A stretch of DNA of 44,293 nt from Streptomyces sp. NRRL S-340 (GTDB taxonomy: Bacteria; Actinomycetota; Actinomycetes; Streptomycetales; Streptomycetaceae), in the NCBI RefSeq assembly GCF_000720185.1, contig NZ_JOIY01000056.1:1-44293 (forward strand). Direction: 5' to 3'. A program made the position numbers and the translations under genes. This document shows positions 40,915 to 44,293 of the stretch, one piece after another (position 1 is the first letter of the stretch; the number at the start of each line of letters is the position of its first letter). The notes beneath the pieces were generated by a model. It was not told the DNA's origin and ran no database searches. It saw nothing but the letters and a program-made list of their open reading frames with translations.

Positions 40915-42414
40915 ATGTCCGTGACGCCGTCCACCTCACCGGCTCCCGAGGCCGTCATCGTAGGAGCAGGACCAGTCGGGCTGTGGCTCGCCCACGAACT
41001 GGCCCTCACCGGCGTCCAGGTGCTCGTGCTGGAGCGGGACGAAGTGCGCAGTCCGCACTCCAAGGCCCTGGGCATCATGCCGCGCACGGTCGAGGTGCTG
41101 GCTCTGCGCGACCGGCACCGGGATCTGCTCGCCGCCGGCCGGCGCAGTCCGGGCTGGCACTTCGGCATGCTGGAGTCCCGCGTCGACTTCAGTGCGCTGC
41201 CCACTCCGTTCCCCTTCATGGTCATCCACCCGCAGCGGGCCACCGAGGAGCTGCTGGAACAGTACGCACGGGAGGCGGGCGTCGTCGTCCGGCGGGGCAG
41301 CGCCGTCACCACGCTGACGCAGGACGACAGCTCGGTGACCCTGCGGGTGTCCGGGCCCGAGGGCGAGTACGAGGTGAGCGCCCCGTACGTCGTGGGCGCC
41401 GACGGAGGGCGCAGCACCGTTCGCGGGGAAGCCGGTGTCGCGTTCCCCGGAACCGAGAGCTCTGCCTACGGGTTCATCGGCGAGGTCGTTCTCGACGACC
41501 CGCCCGGCTCCCCCGGCTTCGCCGCGCGCTCGGCGGACGGGATGTTCCTCGTCGTGCCGCTCGGCGACGGCAGGTTCCGCCTGGCCGGGTACGACGCGGT
41601 CCACCAGCGTCGTGAACCGCCGACCATGGAGGAGCTGCGGGACGCGTCCCTGCGCATCGCGGGCACCGACTTCGGGATGCACAGCCCGTCCTGGCTCACC
41701 CGGTTCGGCAACGCCACGAAGGTGGCGGCCGCCTACCGCGCGGGCCGGGTGCTGCTGGCCGGGGACGCGGCGCACATTCACTGGCCGGCGGGCGGCGTGG
41801 GCCTGAACGTCGGCCTCCAGGACGCCATGAACCTCGGCTGGAAGCTGGCCGCGGTGATCCAGGGGCGAGCGGGGACCGAACTGCTCGACACTTATCACGC
41901 CGAACGTCACCCGGTGGGCCTGGAACTGGCCGGACACACGCTGGCCCAGGGGGCGCTGATCACCCGTTCGACGCCGGAGACGGCCGCGCTGCGTGGCCTG
42001 CTGAACGAGGCCATCAGCACGGACCCCGCCTTCTCCGGGATGCTGGCCGGCAAGCTCTCCGGCGTGGACGTCGTCTACCGGTCCGACGACTCCGCCGCCC
42101 ACCCGCTCACCGGGGCCCGTGTCCACGATCCGGCGGGTGACGGAGTGTTCCCGCTGCTGCACGGCGGTCGTGCCGTCCTCCTCGTCACAGGGGAGGAACC
42201 GCTGGACACCGAGGTCACCGACCGGGCGGCCGAAGCGGGCATCGCGGTCCGCGCCGGCGGCATCGCCGGCCCGGGCGGCCCCGGGTGGTCCGGGGTCACG
42301 GCGGTCCTCGTCCGGCCCGACGGACGCGTCTGGTGGGCGACCGGGACGCCGCCCGGACAGCAACTGACGGCAGAGATCGCCAAGGCGCTCACGGAGGTTC
42401 CTGCGGTCTTCTGA
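40915..42414 (+). CDS. FAD-dependent monooxygenase, class A (PHBH fold, RIFMO/PgaE-like)
   Basis: 499-aa flavoprotein hydroxylase. AGGAG lies 9 bases before ATG 40915. The dinucleotide motif is VIVGAGPVGLWLAHELALTGVQVLVLERD. The DG motif, for FAD and NAD(P)H, is VVGADGGRSTVR, and the GD motif is VLLAGDAAHIHWPAGGVGLNVGLQDAMNLGWKLA (Asp284). The C-terminal ~100 residues resemble the thioredoxin-like domain of aromatic polyketide hydroxylases and rifampicin monooxygenase (HDPAGDGVFPLLHGGRAVLL). The family hydroxylates aromatic rings using NADPH and O2. With no polyketide genes nearby, degradation or antibiotic inactivation is the likelier use. Confidence 0.92.
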   Translation: MSVTPSTSPAPEAVIVGAGPVGLWLAHELALTGVQVLVLERDEVRSPHSKALGIMPRTVEVLALRDRHRDLLAAGRRSPGWHFGMLESRVDFSALPTPFPFMVIHPQRATEELLEQYAREAGVVVRRGSAVTTLTQDDSSVTLRVSGPEGEYEVSAPYVVGADGGRSTVRGEAGVAFPGTESSAYGFIGEVVLDDPPGSPGFAARSADGMFLVVPLGDGRFRLAGYDAVHQRREPPTMEELRDASLRIAGTDFGMHSPSWLTRFGNATKVAAAYRAGRVLLAGDAAHIHWPAGGVGLNVGLQDAMNLGWKLAAVIQGRAGTELLDTYHAERHPVGLELAGHTLAQGALITRSTPETAALRGLLNEAISTDPAFSGMLAGKLSGVDVVYRSDDSAAHPLTGARVHDPAGDGVFPLLHGGRAVLLVTGEEPLDTEVTDRAAEAGIAVRAGGIAGPGGPGWSGVTAVLVRPDGRVWWATGTPPGQQLTAEIAKALTEVPAVF

Positions 42415-42570
42415 CGCAGGCCGCCCGCGCGCGGCCGGCCCCGCCGACTGGTCGCGGGCGGCCGGGGCCTCCGGCCGGTGGGGGTGGGGGCAGACGGCGG
42501 GGGAGGCGTGGAGCGGGCGGGATCCGGCGCGCCACGGCCGCTCCGTGCCCGGCGGCCACAGCCGGCCGCC

Positions 42571-42664
42571 GGGCGGGGCGTACCGCGCCGGGCGGGGCGT
42601 GCCGCGCCGGGCGGGGCGTGCCGCGCCGGACAGGCGTACCGCGCCGGGAACGGCGTACCGCGCC
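42571..42664. repeat. Tandem 19-bp GC-rich repeat, five units
   Basis: Units start at 42571, 42590, 42609, 42628 and 42646 with core GGGCGGGGCGTACCGCGCC. The first three are nearly identical, the fourth is 18 bp, and the last two have diverged at their 5' half. It lies in the 470-bp gap 42415-42884 between convergent genes, where no gene is supported. Confidence 0.85.
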
Positions 42665-42884
42665 GTCTCTTCCCCGGACGGTGCGTCCGGCGGCCGGACC
42701 GCCGCCTCCGGCGCGCCGGTCCGGTGCTCGACGGGAAAGGCGCGCGGCCGTTCCCGGCCGGCCGTGAACACGGTCAGACGCAGGCCCGACGGCGGCAGTT
42801 CGGCAGGCCCCGCCCGGCACGCGGGCGCCGGCGCCGCATGCCCGTCCGGGGCCGGTGTCCCTCCTCGGCCGCGGGCCGGGGCGG

Positions 42885-43829
42885 TCAGAACTCCAGCACC
42901 AGCCGTCCGCGGATCCCGCCGCGCTCCAGGAGACGGTGCGCGGCGACGGCTTCTTCGGCGGGCAGGGTGCGGGCCACCCGCAGGGTGAGCCGGCCCTGTT
43001 CGACCTGGATCCGCAACCGGTCCAGCCGCTCCACGTCGCCGAGGTACGAGGTGAGCACCGCCGTGCGGTTGCGGATGGCGCGGAGCCGCAGTTCCTCGGA
43101 GGACCCCACTCCCACGCTGCTGGAGAGCGTGCCGCCCTCCCGTACGGCCAGGGAGGCGCTCGCTCCGGCGCCGACGGTGTCCACGAGCCCGTCCACGCCG
43201 CTGGGCACCGCCCGCAGGATGTTCCGGCCGATGTCGCCCGCGCGCGGGACCACCATGTGCGCGCCCAGCGAGCGCACGAGTTCCTCGTCGTCCGGCGAGG
43301 CGACGGCGACGACCGTGAGCCCGTCCGCCCGGGCCAGCTGGACCGCGTAGCCGCCCACGGCCCCGGCGCTGCCGGTGACCGCGACCGTCCGGCCCGGCGC
43401 GAGGCCGACCAGGTCCAGGGCGAGCCGGGCGGTGAGCCCGTTCATGGGCAGGGTCGCCGCCTCGGCGTGACTGCTTCCCGCGGGAGCGAGGGCGACCTGC
43501 CGGGCGGGCAGCGCGACGTACTGGGCGCAGGCGCCGCCGGTCGCGCTGGTGGGCATCACCACCGCCATCACCCGGTCCCCGACGCGCAGACCGGTGCGCG
43601 TTCCCGGGCCGATCTCGTCGACGACCCCGGCGGCCTCCGCGCCGAGCACGTAGGGCGGCCGGAGGGCACAGGCACCGGTGAAGCCGCCGCGCAGGAACCG
43701 GTCGCCGGGGTTGACGGTCGCGGCGTGCACCCTGACCCGCACCTGTCCAGGGCCCGCGTGCGGCTCGGGGACGTCGAAGACGTCGATGACCTCGGGGCCT
43801 CCGAAGCAGGTGACGCCTACAGCTTTCAT
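42885..43829 (-). CDS. NADP-dependent quinone oxidoreductase-like (zinc-free MDR family)
   Basis: 314-aa cytoplasmic oxidoreductase. GGAG precedes ATG 43829 (MKAVGVTCFGGPEVIDVFDV). The GroES-like N-terminal domain carries VRVHAATVNPGDRFLRGG and GAEAAGVVDEIGPG. The Rossmann half has the cofactor loop TVAVTGSAGAVGGYAVQLARADG and ends GRLVLEF. The structural and catalytic Cys of zinc alcohol dehydrogenases are absent, placing it with quinone reductases and enone reductases, which remove reactive quinones or enals. It is divergent from ohr, with 380 bp between them that hold two perfect GTCACC-N9-GGTGAC operators. Joint control in response to reactive species is likely (inference). Confidence 0.92.
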   Translation of the reverse strand: MKAVGVTCFGGPEVIDVFDVPEPHAGPGQVRVRVHAATVNPGDRFLRGGFTGACALRPPYVLGAEAAGVVDEIGPGTRTGLRVGDRVMAVVMPTSATGGACAQYVALPARQVALAPAGSSHAEAATLPMNGLTARLALDLVGLAPGRTVAVTGSAGAVGGYAVQLARADGLTVVAVASPDDEELVRSLGAHMVVPRAGDIGRNILRAVPSGVDGLVDTVGAGASASLAVREGGTLSSSVGVGSSEELRLRAIRNRTAVLTSYLGDVERLDRLRIQVEQGRLTLRVARTLPAEEAVAAHRLLERGGIRGRLVLEF

Positions 43830-44060
43830 GTTTCTCTCCAAGGGACGGGCCGTGCCGGAACGCGGGGGTACAGCCGCTGCGGTGCACGCCGTTGAGCCCG
43901 TACGTGCCCGGTGGGCCGGATGGTCCCGGGCCCTGACGTCCTCGATTGTGCCGCGACCGACCGGCACACGTCCTCAGTCGATCGACGGTGGATGTGTGTT
44001 TCTCCGCTGAACCTCAAGTTCCGGTTGCACGGCGCCGTCGGTGCTCCATCGCCCGTCATC

Positions 44061-44081
44061 GTCACCAGCTTGACGGGTGAC
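44061..44081. promoter_or_regulatory. Operator in the quinone reductase/ohr divergent region, site 1
   Basis: GTCACC-N9-GGTGAC, perfect 6-9-6 inverted repeat. Same class as the sites at 34921 and 34961. Confidence 0.8.
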
Positions 44082-44102
44082 GGAAACTCCTGCCATGATT
44101 GC

Positions 44103-44123
44103 GTCACCGCCCGAACGGGTGAC
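44103..44123. promoter_or_regulatory. Operator in the quinone reductase/ohr divergent region, site 2
   Basis: GTCACC-N9-GGTGAC, perfect, 42 bp from site 1 and 87 bp before the ohr start. A further half site GGTCACC lies near 44138. Confidence 0.8.
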
Positions 44124-44209
44124 ACTGAAGTCGAAGGGTCACCGGGGAAGGAGGCCCGACCAGCACACCCAACGCATCCACTTGCGAACCACGTACAGGG
44201 AGAACCGTC

Positions 44210-44293
44210 ATGGCCGTCACCTACACCGCCCGCGTCGACGTCACCGGCGAAGGCCGCAACGGCGGCACCGCCCGCTCCGCCGACGGCCTCCTG
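44210..44293 (+). CDS. ohr: Ohr/OsmC family peroxidase (3' end outside window)
   Basis: Only 28 residues are visible. GGGAG lies 7 bases before ATG 44210. The N-terminus AVTYTARVDVTGEGRNGGTARS followed by ADGLL matches the start of organic hydroperoxide resistance proteins (YTAxxxxxGxGRxGxxxSxDGxL). Ohr reduces fatty acid and organic hydroperoxides in the cytoplasm with a Cys pair and lipoyl-linked reductant; both Cys lie beyond the window. It is divergent from the quinone reductase. In many bacteria ohr is repressed by the MarR-type OhrR; the paired operators upstream show strong control, but the regulator is not in view. Confidence 0.82.
   Translation, partial: MAVTYTARVDVTGEGRNGGTARSADGLL

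Noticed and set aside
40127..40924. Open frames in the 39979-40914 gap
   Set aside because: No SD, no domain and Arg/Pro/Gly-biased composition on both strands.
42571..42664. 19-bp tandem repeats considered as iterons of an origin
   Set aside because: Very GC-rich, with no adjacent rep gene or AT-rich stretch.

Overview
The window is high-GC actinobacterial DNA, most likely a Streptomyces chromosome arm. The signs are very strong GC bias at third codon positions, long antisense shadow frames, Tat and Sec signal peptides on several enzymes, a C-terminal LAxTG sortase signal, many TetR/MarR regulators and several apparently leaderless genes. No rRNA, tRNA, CRISPR array or phage module was seen. 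The first 45 bases are not biological: they are an Illumina Nextera adapter, so the left edge is a raw contig end.

Layout. (1) 46-7772 is a carbohydrate locus on the + strand: two ABC sugar-transporter permeases (the first truncated), a secreted GH27 enzyme with a C-terminal CBM35-like domain, a Tat-exported GH95 alpha-L-fucosidase-type enzyme and a secreted SGNH esterase. It ends at a strong terminator. (2) 8059-20461 is a dense block of small-molecule enzymes, regulators and exporters: alpha/beta-hydrolase/TetR/SDR, then SDR and a divergent PEP-mutase-fold protein, MarR with a divergent MFS pump, an atypical SDR with a convergent TetR, a methyltransferase, and MarR/MFS. Three of these units carry clear palindromic operators. 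(3) 20562-31588 codes mainly for cell-surface and secreted proteins: a ricin-lectin membrane protein, a 784-aa LAxTG-anchored protein, a DUF6333-like protein, a peptidoglycan amidase with C-terminal beta-propeller-like repeats, a proline-rich membrane protein and a CBM13-GH18 chitinase. (4) 31929-44293 is a looser set of detoxification and redox genes: two-domain methyltransferase, Tat-exported epoxide hydrolase, small secreted Cys protein, TetR with a GT1 glycosyltransferase, FMN split-barrel protein, FAD monooxygenase, quinone oxidoreductase and, cut by the window end, an Ohr/OsmC peroxidase.

Three signals are not explained by the gene list. The first is a dispersed non-autonomous element with four copies (about 16047-16178, 16968-17129, 33320-33481, 36172-36226). 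The three copies with both ends intact share inverted termini GAGCTGCGAACAAAA and sit between perfect 3-bp TNA target duplications; the long copies hold an internal hairpin with compensatory changes. Two copies supply the stop codon of the neighbouring gene. The second is a paired operator, RTYACC-N9-GGTGAY, present as two sites 40-42 bp apart both upstream of the epoxide hydrolase and between the quinone oxidoreductase and ohr, 9 kb away; this suggests one regulon. The third is an operator GTCTAC-N4-GTATAC shared by two promoters in the SDR/PEP-mutase block.
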